Shown here in pieces: positions 1 to 7,823 of a DNA stretch of 64,000 nucleotides. Within the stretch, counting starts at the first letter, position 1. Each line of letters opens with the position of its first letter. The notes below the pieces were generated by a model. The model did not search any database. It was not told the origin of the DNA and saw only the letters and a program-made list of their open reading frames with translations. The position numbers were made by a program, and so were the translations under genes. Source of the stretch: Aromatoleum tolulyticum (lineage in GTDB: Bacteria > Pseudomonadota > Gammaproteobacteria > Burkholderiales > Rhodocyclaceae); contig NZ_FTMD01000006.1 of the NCBI RefSeq assembly GCF_900156155.1, positions 186,001-250,000 on the forward strand, in the 5' to 3' direction.

Positions 1-1
1 C

Positions 2-358
2 AGTTTCGCGCTGATCTGCGTGCTCTCGGGGGCGGCGCTGGGGGCGGACCTGGCGCTGCCGGCGGCCATGCTCGCGGATCTGCTCGCCCGGGAGCGTTCG
101 GCGGGGCCGCGCGCGGGCGCGTGGTTCGGATGGTGGAATCTCGTCTCCAAGGCGAATCTCGCGATTGCCGCCGGGCTCGCGTTGCCGCTCCTCGATCGGC
201 TGGGGTACGCACCCGGCACCCGCGACCCCGACGCGCTGGCGGTCCTCGCAGGCGTGTACGCACTGCTGCCGGTGGCGCTCAAGGCGCTGGCTGCGGCGCT
301 GCTGTGGCATTACCGGCGTGACCTGATGGAGGAGGAGCGGCGATGCGCCGAATACTGA
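2..358 (+). CDS. MFS transporter, GPH (glycoside/pentoside/hexuronide) type, C-terminal part
   Basis: Only the last 118 codons are present; the frame is open to the left edge, so the start is outside the window. Three hydrophobic segments are visible (around FALICVLSGAALGADLALP, NLAIAAGLALPLLDRLG and LAVLAGVYALLPVALKALA), followed by a short charged cytoplasmic tail ending YRRDLMEEERR. The GADLALPAAMLADL and WNLVSKANLA stretches resemble sodium/proton sugar symporters of the GPH branch. The substrate cannot be inferred. It overlaps the next gene by 16 bases and so belongs to the same transcript as the DUF3833, dehydrogenase and NTF2-like genes. Confidence 0.7.
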   Translation, partial: SFALICVLSGAALGADLALPAAMLADLLARERSAGPRAGAWFGWWNLVSKANLAIAAGLALPLLDRLGYAPGTRDPDALAVLAGVYALLPVALKALAAALLWHYRRDLMEEERRCAEY

Positions 359-885
359 TGACCCTTGCGATGGTCGCGGGGATGGCCGGTTGTGCCGGCA
401 TCGATGTGCAGGAGTACGCCGCCGAAACGCCGGTCCTCGACCTGCGCCGCTACTTCGATGGCACGCTCGACGCCTACGGCATGTTCCAGGACCGCTCGGG
501 CAAGGTCGTCAAGCGATTTCATGTCGTCATCGAGGCGAGCTGGCGCGGCGATGTCGGCACGCTCGACGAGCGCTTCACCTACTCGGACGGCACGACCCAG
601 CGGCGCGTGTGGACGATCACGCGGCACGACACGCATCGCTACGGCGGCGTCGCGGCCGACGTCGTCGGCGAGGCGCGCGGCGAGGCGCGCGGCAACGCGC
701 TGCGCTGGCGCTACGTGCTCGCGCTGCCGGTCGGCGATCGGACCTGGCACGTCGATTTCGACGACTGGATGTTCCTGATGGACGAGCGCGTGATGCTGAA
801 CCGGTCGGTGATGAGCAAGTTCGGCGTGCGTCTCGGCGAGGTGACCCTGTCCTTCGTGAAGAGAGAAGCGCATGCGCTTCCTTGA
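343..885 (+). CDS. DUF3833 family lipoprotein
   Basis: 180 aa. The N-terminus is a lipoprotein signal: MRR, a hydrophobic core and an AGC lipobox with the lipidated cysteine near residue 17. The mature part (LDLRRYFDGTLDAYGMFQDRSGKVVKRF, broken here only by reading order) matches the DUF3833 family, whose members are small envelope lipoproteins of unknown biochemical role, often beside short-chain dehydrogenases and NTF2-like proteins as here. It overlaps the upstream carrier gene by 16 bases and the dehydrogenase by 14, so translation is probably coupled. Function is unknown; a lipocalin-like beta fold is a guess from the alternating beta pattern. Confidence 0.8.
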   Translation: MRRILMTLAMVAGMAGCAGIDVQEYAAETPVLDLRRYFDGTLDAYGMFQDRSGKVVKRFHVVIEASWRGDVGTLDERFTYSDGTTQRRVWTITRHDTHRYGGVAADVVGEARGEARGNALRWRYVLALPVGDRTWHVDFDDWMFLMDERVMLNRSVMSKFGVRLGEVTLSFVKREAHALP

Positions 886-1660
886 GCCGCTCAATCCGCC
901 GATCCGGGACTGGCGCGGCCTGCGCGTCTGGCTGGTCGGCGGCTCGGCCGGGATCGGCGCGGCGCTTGCGAGTGATCTGGCCGCACGCGGTGCGCGGCTC
1001 GCGCTGTCGGCGCGCGATGCCGACCGCCTCGCCGCGGTCGCCGCGGACTGTCCCGGCAGTCTCGCGCTGACGATGGACGTCACGCGCGGGGTGCCGGAAT
1101 ATGCGCGCGTGCGCGACGATCTGCTCGCCGCCTGGGGCGGTATCGACCTCGTCGTCCTCAACGCCGGCACCTACCGGCCGATGCGCGCCTGGGAACTCGA
1201 GCCGGAGGCGGTGCGCGCGACCCTCGACGTGAATCTGCTCGGGGTGATCGACGGTGTCGCAAGCGTCCTCCCGACCCTTCTTGCGCAGGAGCGCGGCGCA
1301 ATCGCGATCGTCGGCAGCGTCGCGGCCTACCGCGGATTGCCGCAGGCGGCGGCCTATGGAGCGTCGAAGGCCGCGCTCGTCAATTTCGCCGAGTCCCTGT
1401 ATCTCGACCTCGCGCCGCGCGGGGTCGCGATCCACCTCATCAGTCCGGGCTTCGTCGCAACCCGCCTCACGGCGCAGAACCCCTTCACGATGCCCGCCCT
1501 GATGCAGCCCGAGGACGCTGCGGCGGAGATCGTTGCCGGCTTCGCGCGCGGCAATTTCGAGACCCACTTTCCGCGCCGCTTCACGCGGCTGATGAAGCTG
1601 CTGCGCGTCCTGCCGTACCGGCTGTACTTTCCGCTCGTGCGGCGGGTAACCGGGCCATGA
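872..1660 (+). CDS. SDR family NAD(P)-dependent oxidoreductase
   Basis: 262 aa, normal length for a classical short-chain dehydrogenase. A glycine-rich cofactor loop GGSAGIG sits at residues 23-29, an NAG motif near residue 110, and the catalytic triad is visible as Ser149, Tyr162 and Lys166 (YGASK). The C-terminus carries a basic/hydrophobic extension (RRFTRLMKLLRVLPYRLYFPL) that could associate with the membrane. The substrate is unknown. The gene overlaps its neighbours on both sides (14 and 4 bases), placing it in a DUF3833-SDR-NTF2 operon that is often seen in proteobacteria and may act on a lipid or polyketide-like substrate; that last point is inference. Confidence 0.88.
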   Translation: MRFLEPLNPPIRDWRGLRVWLVGGSAGIGAALASDLAARGARLALSARDADRLAAVAADCPGSLALTMDVTRGVPEYARVRDDLLAAWGGIDLVVLNAGTYRPMRAWELEPEAVRATLDVNLLGVIDGVASVLPTLLAQERGAIAIVGSVAAYRGLPQAAAYGASKAALVNFAESLYLDLAPRGVAIHLISPGFVATRLTAQNPFTMPALMQPEDAAAEIVAGFARGNFETHFPRRFTRLMKLLRVLPYRLYFPLVRRVTGP

Positions 1661-2079
1661 CGCGCGCAGCCGCCGAAAGGCTCGCCGAATTCTATGCGAC
1701 GCTCACACCGCAGTCGCTCGCGTCCCTGGCGGATTTCTACGCGCCGGACGCGCGCTTCGTCGATCCCTTCAACGACGTCACCGGCCTTGACGCGATCGCG
1801 CACATCTTTCGCCACATGTTCGCGACCGTCGAGGCGCCGCGCTTCGAGGTGACGAGCTGTCTCGCGGGCGAGCGGGAGGCGATGCTGGCTTGGACCTTCC
1901 GCTTCGGCGCCGGGCGCGCGTGCCGCGAGATCCGCGGCGTCACGCAGCTGCGTTTCGATGCCGGCGGGCGGGTCATCGAGCACATCGATCACTGGGATCC
2001 CGCGCGCCAGCTCTACGAGCACATCCCCCTGATCGGCTGCATCCTGCGCACATTGCGGCACCGCCTCGCCGCACCTTGA
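1657..2079 (+). CDS. NTF2-like / SnoaL-like domain protein
   Basis: 140 aa. A single nuclear transport factor 2-like fold is suggested by the opening helix (RLAEFYATLTPQSLASLADFYA), the F-DPFNDVTG loop and the later GVTQLRFDAGGRVIEHIDHWD strand pair, which are hallmarks of SnoaL-like and steroid-isomerase-like proteins. Such folds bind small hydrophobic ligands, but no catalytic residue can be assigned. Its start overlaps the dehydrogenase stop by four bases (ATGA), and it is the last gene of the operon. No clear terminator follows. Confidence 0.78.
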   Translation: MTRAAAERLAEFYATLTPQSLASLADFYAPDARFVDPFNDVTGLDAIAHIFRHMFATVEAPRFEVTSCLAGEREAMLAWTFRFGAGRACREIRGVTQLRFDAGGRVIEHIDHWDPARQLYEHIPLIGCILRTLRHRLAAP

Positions 2080-2104
2080 TCGCAGCTGCGAGCGGGCGGA
2101 TATC

Positions 2105-2125
2105 ACATATTGCGCTGCAATATGT
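2105..2125. promoter_or_regulatory. perfect 9-bp inverted repeat upstream of coxB
   Basis: ACATATTGC and GCAATATGT flank a GCT centre in the AT-rich gap before the oxidase operon. Perfect 9-bp arms with a 3-base centre suggest a dimeric regulator operator. Its last base is also the first base of the FNR-like box at 2125-2138. Which protein binds is unknown. Confidence 0.45.
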
Positions 2126-2138
2126 TGATAAAGCTCAA
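2125..2138. promoter_or_regulatory. FNR/ANR-like box upstream of coxB
   Basis: TTGAT-AAAG-CTCAA matches the FNR/ANR/DNR consensus TTGAT-N4-ATCAA at nine of ten positions. It lies about 100 bases before the coxB start and just ahead of a possible weak promoter (TTGTAT around 2143, TATGGC about 18 bases further on). An oxygen-sensing regulator controlling an aerobic oxidase is biologically sensible. The site is inferred from sequence only. Confidence 0.45.
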
Positions 2139-2237
2139 AAACTTGTATTGCGACCAGAGAAGCCGCTATGGCATGATCAATTTGCATTCGCTGAAATACG
2201 GCTCGCGTGAGCCGCCGCATTCGATGGGGGTTGGGAC

Positions 2238-3365
2238 ATGGGTCTTGCCAGTCGTCATGCAGTAGCCGTATTCCTGATGCTCACCTCGCCGGCTCTCCTC
2301 GCCCAAAGCCGTTACAACCTCCAGCCCCCTGCCACCGGCATCGCCGCGCAGATCTACGACATGCACACGCTCATGTTGCTGATCTGCCTGTTCATCTTCG
2401 TGATCGTCTTCGGCGTGATGTTCTGGGCGGTGATCCACCACCGCAAGTCGAAAGGCGCGGTCGCTGCCCACTTCCACGAGAACACCGCGGTCGAAATCGC
2501 GTGGACCGTCATCCCCATTCTCATCCTCCTCGGCATGGCCTGGCCGGCGACCCGGACGGTGCTGGAGATGAAGGACACGCGCGACCCGGACATCACCATC
2601 AAGGCCACCGGCTACCAGTGGAAGTGGGGTTACGACTACCTGCAGGGCGAAGGGCAGGGCATCCGCTTCGTGTCCAACCTGTCGACCCCGCGCGAGCAGG
2701 TCGAGGGCAAGGCCGCCAAGGGCGAGCATTATCTGGTCGAGGTCGACAACCCCGTCGTCGTCCCGGCCGGCAAGAAGATCCGCGTGCTGACAACCGCCGC
2801 CGACGTGATCCATTCATGGTGGCTGCCGGCGTTCGGCGTCAAGCAGGACGCCATCCCCGGCTTCATCCGCGATGCATGGTTCCGTGCCGACCAGGAAGGC
2901 GTCTACCGCGGCAACTGCGCCGAGCTGTGCGGCAAGGACCACGGCTTCATGCCCATCGAAGTGCATGTCGTGTCGCAGGAGGCCTACACCAAGTGGGTCG
3001 CCGACCGGCAGGCCGCGATGGCCGCCGCCGCGAGCGCCGGTGCGCGCGAATGGGCGTTTGCCGAACTCGTCGAGCACGGCGCCAAGGTCTTCGCGGCGAA
3101 CTGCGTCGCCTGCCATCAGGCCGACGGCAAGGGCCTGCCGCCCGCCTTCCCGCCGCTCGACGGCTCGAAGGTCGTCCTCGGCGATGCGGCCGGGCAGATC
3201 GAGGTCGTGCTGAAGGGACGTCCTGGCACGCCGATGGCCGCCTTCGGCGCGCTGCTGTCCGACGCCGACATCGCGGCCGTCATCACCTACACGCGCAACA
3301 CCTGGAGCAACAAGACCGGCGAAGCCATCCAACCGTCGCAGATCGCGGCGGCGCGGGGCAAATGA
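2238..3365 (+). CDS. coxB: cytochrome c oxidase subunit II with C-terminal cytochrome c domain
   Basis: 375 aa. A signal peptide (residues 1 to about 22, ending LLAQ) is followed by two transmembrane helices (about 40-65 and 85-105) and the periplasmic cupredoxin domain. CuA ligands are visible: His192, Cys227, Cys231, His235 and Met238 (C-x3-C-x3-H-x2-M). A cytochrome c domain is fused at the C-terminus, with CxxCH at residues 289-293 and a likely axial Met333, as in caa3-like or Cox2-c proteins. It accepts electrons from soluble cytochrome c and passes them to subunit I. It is the first gene of the oxidase operon, preceded by a 158-base regulatory gap. Confidence 0.96.
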   Translation: MGLASRHAVAVFLMLTSPALLAQSRYNLQPPATGIAAQIYDMHTLMLLICLFIFVIVFGVMFWAVIHHRKSKGAVAAHFHENTAVEIAWTVIPILILLGMAWPATRTVLEMKDTRDPDITIKATGYQWKWGYDYLQGEGQGIRFVSNLSTPREQVEGKAAKGEHYLVEVDNPVVVPAGKKIRVLTTAADVIHSWWLPAFGVKQDAIPGFIRDAWFRADQEGVYRGNCAELCGKDHGFMPIEVHVVSQEAYTKWVADRQAAMAAAASAGAREWAFAELVEHGAKVFAANCVACHQADGKGLPPAFPPLDGSKVVLGDAAGQIEVVLKGRPGTPMAAFGALLSDADIAAVITYTRNTWSNKTGEAIQPSQIAAARGK

Positions 3366-3420
3366 TGGCAAGCACGGGCAACTGAAGCAGCTCGAACGTC
3401 CGATTCGTCAAGGAGGCAGC

Positions 3421-4998
3421 ATGGCGGCAGTCATGTCCGATCACGCGCACGGCGACCATCATGGCCCCACCGGCCTGATGCGCTGGATCACGACGACCAA
3501 TCACAAGGACATCGGCACGATGTACCTGGTCTTCAGCTTCATCATGTTCCTCTCGGGGGGCGTGATGGCGCTGACGATCCGCGCGGAGCTGTTCCAGCCC
3601 GGCCTGCAGGTCGTGCAGCCCGAGTTCTTCAACCAGCTCACGACCATGCACGGCCTCGTGATGGTGTTCGGCGCCATCATGCCCGCCTTCGTCGGCTTCG
3701 CGAACTGGCAGATCCCGCTTATGATCGGCGCGTGCGACATGGCCTTCGCGCGCATGAACAACTGGAGCTTCTGGCTCCTGCCGCCGGCCGCGACCCTGCT
3801 GATCGGCTCCTTCTTCGTTCCCGGCGGCGCCACCGCCGCGGGCTGGACGCTCTACGCGCCGCTCTCCGTGCAGATGGGCATGGGCATGGACATGGCGATC
3901 TTCGCGATCCACATCATGGGCGTGAGCTCCATCATGGGCGCCATCAACATCGTCGTCACCATCCTCAACATGCGCGCGCCCGGCATGACGATGATGAAGA
4001 TGCCGCTCTTCTGCTGGACCTGGCTCATCACCGCCTACCTGCTGATCGCGGTCATGCCGGTGCTGGCCGGCGCCGTGACGATGGTGCTCACCGACCGCCA
4101 TTTCGGCACCAGCTTCTTCAGCGCCGCCGGCGGCGGCGACCCGGTGATGTACCAGCACATCTTCTGGTTCTTCGGCCATCCGGAGGTCTACATCATGATC
4201 CTCCCGGCCTTCGGCATCATCAGCCAGATCATTCCCACCTTCGCGCGCAAGCCGCTGTTCGGCTACGCGTCGATGGTGTACGCCACCGCGTCGATCGCGA
4301 TCCTCTCCTTCAGCGTGTGGGCGCACCACATGTTCACCACCGGCATGCCCGCCGTCGGCCAGCTCTTCTTCATGTACGCGACGATGCTCATCGCCGTGCC
4401 CACCGGCGTGAAGGTGTTCAACTGGGTCGCGACGATGTGGCGCGGCTCGATGACCTTCGAGACGCCGATGCTCTTCGCTGTCGGCTTCATCTTCGTGTTC
4501 ACGATGGGCGGCTTCACCGGCCTCATCTGCGCCATCGCCCCGATCGACATCCAGGTGCAGGACACCTACTACGTCGTCGCGCATTTCCACTACGTGCTGG
4601 TCGCCGGCAGCCTCTTCGCGCTCTTCGCCGGCGCCTACTACTGGCTGCCGAAGTGGACCGGCCACATGCCCGACGAGCGCATCGGCAAGCTGCACTTCTG
4701 GTGCTCGATCGTCTTCTTCAACATCACCTTCTTCCCGATGCACTTCCTCGGGCTCGCCGGCATGCCGCGCCGCATCCCCGACTACGCGCTGCAGTTTGCC
4801 GACTTCAACATGCTGGCCTCGATCGGCGCCTTCGGCTTCGGCCTCTCCCAGCTCATCTTCCTTGCAGCGGTCGTGAAATGCGTGCGCGGCGGCGAAAAGG
4901 CCGCCGCACGTGCCTGGGAAGGCGCCGAAGGACTGGAATGGACCGTCCCGTCGCCCGCGCCGCACCACACCTTCGAAGAAGCGCCGGTGGTGAAATGA
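3421..4998 (+). CDS. ctaD: cytochrome c oxidase subunit I
   Basis: 525 aa, full length, with about 12 transmembrane helices. It is the catalytic heme-copper subunit that reduces oxygen to water and pumps protons. Visible ligands are His77 (heme a), His253 and Tyr257 in HPEVY (CuB and the cross-linked tyrosine), His302-His303 (CuB), His388 (heme a3) and His390 (heme a). The start is supported by a strong AGGAGG just upstream. The cytosolic N-terminus is short and His-rich (SDHAHGDHHG). It follows coxB by 55 bases and overlaps the next small frame by four bases. Confidence 0.97.
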   Translation: MAAVMSDHAHGDHHGPTGLMRWITTTNHKDIGTMYLVFSFIMFLSGGVMALTIRAELFQPGLQVVQPEFFNQLTTMHGLVMVFGAIMPAFVGFANWQIPLMIGACDMAFARMNNWSFWLLPPAATLLIGSFFVPGGATAAGWTLYAPLSVQMGMGMDMAIFAIHIMGVSSIMGAINIVVTILNMRAPGMTMMKMPLFCWTWLITAYLLIAVMPVLAGAVTMVLTDRHFGTSFFSAAGGGDPVMYQHIFWFFGHPEVYIMILPAFGIISQIIPTFARKPLFGYASMVYATASIAILSFSVWAHHMFTTGMPAVGQLFFMYATMLIAVPTGVKVFNWVATMWRGSMTFETPMLFAVGFIFVFTMGGFTGLICAIAPIDIQVQDTYYVVAHFHYVLVAGSLFALFAGAYYWLPKWTGHMPDERIGKLHFWCSIVFFNITFFPMHFLGLAGMPRRIPDYALQFADFNMLASIGAFGFGLSQLIFLAAVVKCVRGGEKAAARAWEGAEGLEWTVPSPAPHHTFEEAPVVK

Positions 4999-5192
4999 AC
5001 AGCGTTGCCAAAATCAGCCGTCGAGCCGGTACCGATGCGAGCGGCGTGTCGGGTGTTCGCAGACCCGGCGAGGACTGTCTGAGCCCGCAGGGCGAGTTCC
5101 GCAGCCGGCAGCGCGAATACCCGGCGCGGCGCGGATCGCAGCCTACGGCGTCAGAGCTGTTCCGGGCATGGACGAGCTCGAACCCGCGATGA
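4995..5192 (+). CDS. possible 65-aa coupled ORF in the oxidase operon, doubtful
   Basis: The frame starts on the ATGA of the ctaD stop and ends on the ATGA that starts the next small gene, so it could be translationally coupled at both ends. The predicted peptide is basic with no membrane segment, unlike every other protein in the operon. Its middle (GEDCLSPQGEFRSRQREYP) resembles peptides produced by spurious reading of a dispersed repeat seen in many proteobacterial genomes. It may therefore be an inserted repeat between ctaD and the assembly gene rather than a true gene. See the finding on this stretch. Confidence 0.3.
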   Translation: MNSVAKISRRAGTDASGVSGVRRPGEDCLSPQGEFRSRQREYPARRGSQPTASELFRAWTSSNPR

Positions 5193-5311
5193 CCCACAGC
5201 GACGACCCCGCCCGCCGTGCCGCGAACCGCCGCACCGCCCTGCTGCTGGCGGTCGTCGCGCTGCTGTTCTTCGTCGCGGCGCTGTTCAAGTTCAAGGGGC
5301 TCACCCCATGA
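5189..5311 (+). CDS. cytochrome oxidase small assembly protein (40 aa)
   Basis: 40 codons plus stop, starting with ATG on the preceding TGA and ending in ATGA with ctaG. The N-terminus is hydrophilic and basic (MTHSDDPARRAANRRT). A single transmembrane helix follows (ALLLAVVALLFFVAALF), then a short KFKGLTP tail. Single-pass proteins of this size and layout sit between ctaD and ctaG in many Betaproteobacteria and are annotated as small oxidase assembly proteins. The role is inferred from position and topology. Confidence 0.75.
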   Translation: MTHSDDPARRAANRRTALLLAVVALLFFVAALFKFKGLTP

Positions 5312-5871
5312 CCGCGTCCGGCCGTATCGCCGCGGAAAACCGGCGCCTGCTCGTGCGCCTCGCCGTCGCGGCCGTCGTCATGTTCGGCTTCGGCTTCCTG
5401 CTCGTGCCCTTCTACGAAAAGATCTGCGAAGTCACCGGCATCAACAACCTGCTCAAGCCCGACACCGCCGTCAACACCCAGATCGACCTCACGCGCACCG
5501 TCACGATCCAGTTCGACGGCAACATCCACGACCTGCCGTGGCAGTTCCGCCCGCTGCAGACCCAGATCAGCGTCCATCCCGGCGAACTCGCCACCGTCGC
5601 CTACGAAGTGTCCAACACCCGCAGCGAACCTGTCACCGGCCAGGCCGTCCCCAGCTACGGCCCGCAACTCGCCGGCCAGTACTTCCGCAAGCTCGAATGC
5701 TTCTGCTTTGCCAGGCAGACGCTGGCCGCCGGCGAAAAACGCACGATGCCCGTCGCCTTCGTCGTCGATCCCGGCCTGCCCGAGGACGTCAAGGTCATCA
5801 CCCTCTCTTACACCTTCTTTGAAATAGCCGGGCGCCGCCTTGCCGGTGACGGCGCGGGAGGCCGTTCGTGA
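5308..5871 (+). CDS. ctaG: cytochrome c oxidase assembly protein CtaG/Cox11
   Basis: 187 aa. An N-terminal membrane anchor (about residues 14-34) precedes a periplasmic immunoglobulin-like copper domain. The copper-binding CFCF motif occupies residues 131-134 (Cys131 and Cys133). It delivers copper to the CuB site of subunit I. Its length fits the family. It is coupled to the preceding small gene and to the following DUF2970 gene through four-base overlaps. Confidence 0.95.
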   Translation: MTASGRIAAENRRLLVRLAVAAVVMFGFGFLLVPFYEKICEVTGINNLLKPDTAVNTQIDLTRTVTIQFDGNIHDLPWQFRPLQTQISVHPGELATVAYEVSNTRSEPVTGQAVPSYGPQLAGQYFRKLECFCFARQTLAAGEKRTMPVAFVVDPGLPEDVKVITLSYTFFEIAGRRLAGDGAGGRS

Positions 5872-6119
5872 TCGCCATGCAGAACCACGACCCGCGCCAC
5901 GCGCCGCCCAGCAACGATCCCGCCACACCGCCGCGCGCCGGCTTCCTCGCGACCCTGCGCGCCGTGCTGTGGTCCTTCGTCGGCATACGGCGCCGGCACG
6001 ACTACGAACACGATTCCCGTTCGCTCGACCCGCGCGCGGTCGTCCTTGCCGGTCTGCTCGCAGGTCTCGCATTCGTGCTCACCCTGGTCGCCGTCGTGCG
6101 CCTGATCGTCGGAGGCTGA
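5868..6119 (+). CDS. DUF2970 domain membrane protein
   Basis: 83 aa from the GTG that overlaps the ctaG stop; an ATG three codons later (5877) is an equally plausible start. The core FLATLRAVLWSFVGIRR is typical of DUF2970, a short family found in cytochrome oxidase operons. One transmembrane helix follows near the C-terminus (VVLAGLLAGLAFVLTLVAVV). The role is unknown, but the conserved location between ctaG and the subunit III gene points to oxidase assembly or stability. Confidence 0.82.
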   Translation: MIAMQNHDPRHAPPSNDPATPPRAGFLATLRAVLWSFVGIRRRHDYEHDSRSLDPRAVVLAGLLAGLAFVLTLVAVVRLIVGG

Positions 6120-6229
6120 CGCATGACGAGGTCGAAACGACATGATCGCAGGCCATTCGGCGGAAGGCGCGTCGCTTTTCCGCCCTACGTTCCGGCGCGG
6201 GAAAACGCCGGGGAGTCAGGAGGGAAGAC

Positions 6230-7081
6230 ATGACGCAAACCTTCGAAAAATACTTCGTCCCCGAACCCTCGAAGTACCCCATCTTCGGCTCGATCGCGCT
6301 GCTGCTCTTCGGCAGCGGCGCCGCGATGTGGCTCAACGGCTTCAAGGCCGGACCCTGGGCGTTCTTTCTCGGCATCGCGGTCCTCGTCTTCATGCTGTTC
6401 GGCTGGTTCGGCCAGGTCGTGCACGAGTCCGAAGGCGGCAAGTACGGCCGCAAGGTCGACCGCTCCTTCCGCTGGTCGATGGGCTGGTTCATCTTCTCCG
6501 AAGTCATGTTCTTCGCCGCCTTCTTCGGCGCGCTGTTCTACGCCCGTGTCCTCTCCGTCCCCTGGCTCGCCACCGGCGACACCGTGGAACTGCTGTGGCA
6601 GGGCTTCGCCGGCGGCTGGCCCACGGCCGGCCCCGACAAGCCCGACCCCTTCACGCCGATGACCGCCTGGGGCATCCCCGCACTCAACACCCTGATCCTG
6701 CTCAGTTCCGGCGCGACCCTCACCTGGGCGCACCACGGCCTGCGCCACGACAAGCGCAGCCAGCTCAAGCTCGGCCTGCTCGTCACCATCCTGCTCGGCG
6801 TGCTCTTCCTCAGCCTGCAGATCTACGAATACCGCCACGCCTACGCCGAACTCAACCTGCGCCTCGATACCGGCATCTACGGCTCCACCTTCTACCTCCT
6901 CACCGGCTTCCATGGCATGCACGTCACGGTCGGCGCAATCATGCTCACGGTGATGCTCGGCCGCGCGCTGGCCGGACATTTCACCCCCGACAGCCACTTC
7001 GGCTTCGAGGCCGCCGCGTGGTACTGGCACTTCGTTGACGTCGTATGGCTGCTGCTGTTCGTCGTCGTCTACCTGCTGTAA
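6230..7081 (+). CDS. ctaE: cytochrome c oxidase subunit III
   Basis: 283 aa with seven predicted membrane helices. Family landmarks include the WFGQVVHESEGG loop, WFIFSEVMFFAAFFGALFY, the HHGLRHDKRS region and the C-terminal GFHGMHVTVG and WHFVDVVWLLLFV stretches. Subunit III stabilises the catalytic core. The start is supported by a strong Shine-Dalgarno (GGAGGG) a few bases upstream. The 110-base gap before it is larger than others in this operon and may allow separate control. No terminator is visible in that gap. Confidence 0.95.
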   Translation: MTQTFEKYFVPEPSKYPIFGSIALLLFGSGAAMWLNGFKAGPWAFFLGIAVLVFMLFGWFGQVVHESEGGKYGRKVDRSFRWSMGWFIFSEVMFFAAFFGALFYARVLSVPWLATGDTVELLWQGFAGGWPTAGPDKPDPFTPMTAWGIPALNTLILLSSGATLTWAHHGLRHDKRSQLKLGLLVTILLGVLFLSLQIYEYRHAYAELNLRLDTGIYGSTFYLLTGFHGMHVTVGAIMLTVMLGRALAGHFTPDSHFGFEAAAWYWHFVDVVWLLLFVVVYLL

Positions 7082-7094
7082 CCGGCCACTGCGA

Positions 7095-7823
7095 ATGAGC
7101 CTGCGTCGTCACGCCCGTCTGCATCCCGTGCCGCTGCTCGCGGGCGTGGCGCTCGCGCTGCTCACGCTGCAGCTGGGCAACTGGCAGACGCGCCGCGCGG
7201 CGGAAAAGGCCGAACTGCAGGCCGAATACCGTGCCGCGGCCGAGCGCCCCGCCCAGCCCCTCGACTCAACGCCTCCTTCCGAGTGGCAAAGCGTCGAACT
7301 CCATGGCGAATGGCTCCCCGGGCGCAGCATCCTGATCGACAACCGAGTTCACGAGGGGCGCGCCGGCTACCACGTCTTCACGCCGCTGCAGCTCGCAGGG
7401 CAGGGGGGTGTCGTGCTGGTCAACCGCGGCTGGATCGGCGCGGGTGCCGACCGCTCGCAGCCGCCCCCCCGGATCGCCAACCCGCCCGGCGCGACCGTCG
7501 TCACCGGCCGCGTGCGCCATCCCGATGAAAAACCCTTCATGCTTGCCGCCGATGCGCCCTCGGGCAGCGTCTGGCAGGCGCTCGATCTCGCCCGCTACCG
7601 CAGCGAAACGCGACTTCCGGTGGCCGACTTCTACGTGCAGCAGACCAGTCCCGCCGACGACGGCCTGATCCGCAGCTGGCCCGAGCCCGATGCCGGCATC
7701 GAGCGCCACCGCGGCTACGCCCTCCAGTGGTACGCCCTTGCTACCCTCGCGACCGCGCTCACCCTGTGGTACCTGTGGAACGCTTTCCGGAGTCCCCGGC
7801 ATGACCAGCGCAAGCCTCTCTGA
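7095..7823 (+). CDS. SURF1 family cytochrome oxidase biogenesis protein
   Basis: 242 aa from the ATG at 7095; the open frame extends upstream, but that stretch is inside ctaE. Typical SURF1 topology: an N-terminal helix (HPVPLLAGVALALLTLQLGNWQ), a periplasmic domain with the conserved LVNRGWI and GEWLPGRSILIDNR strands, and a C-terminal helix (ALQWYALATLATALTLWYLW). SURF1 proteins help insert heme A into subunit I. It lies 13 bases after ctaE and overlaps the next gene by 23 bases. Confidence 0.92.
   Translation: MSLRRHARLHPVPLLAGVALALLTLQLGNWQTRRAAEKAELQAEYRAAAERPAQPLDSTPPSEWQSVELHGEWLPGRSILIDNRVHEGRAGYHVFTPLQLAGQGGVVLVNRGWIGAGADRSQPPPRIANPPGATVVTGRVRHPDEKPFMLAADAPSGSVWQALDLARYRSETRLPVADFYVQQTSPADDGLIRSWPEPDAGIERHRGYALQWYALATLATALTLWYLWNAFRSPRHDQRKPL

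Noticed and set aside
3283-4968. 561-codon open frame antisense to ctaD
   Set aside because: Composition is dominated by His, Asp, Glu, Gly and Arg from reading GC-rich oxidase codons backwards; the opposite strand encodes a clear subunit I.
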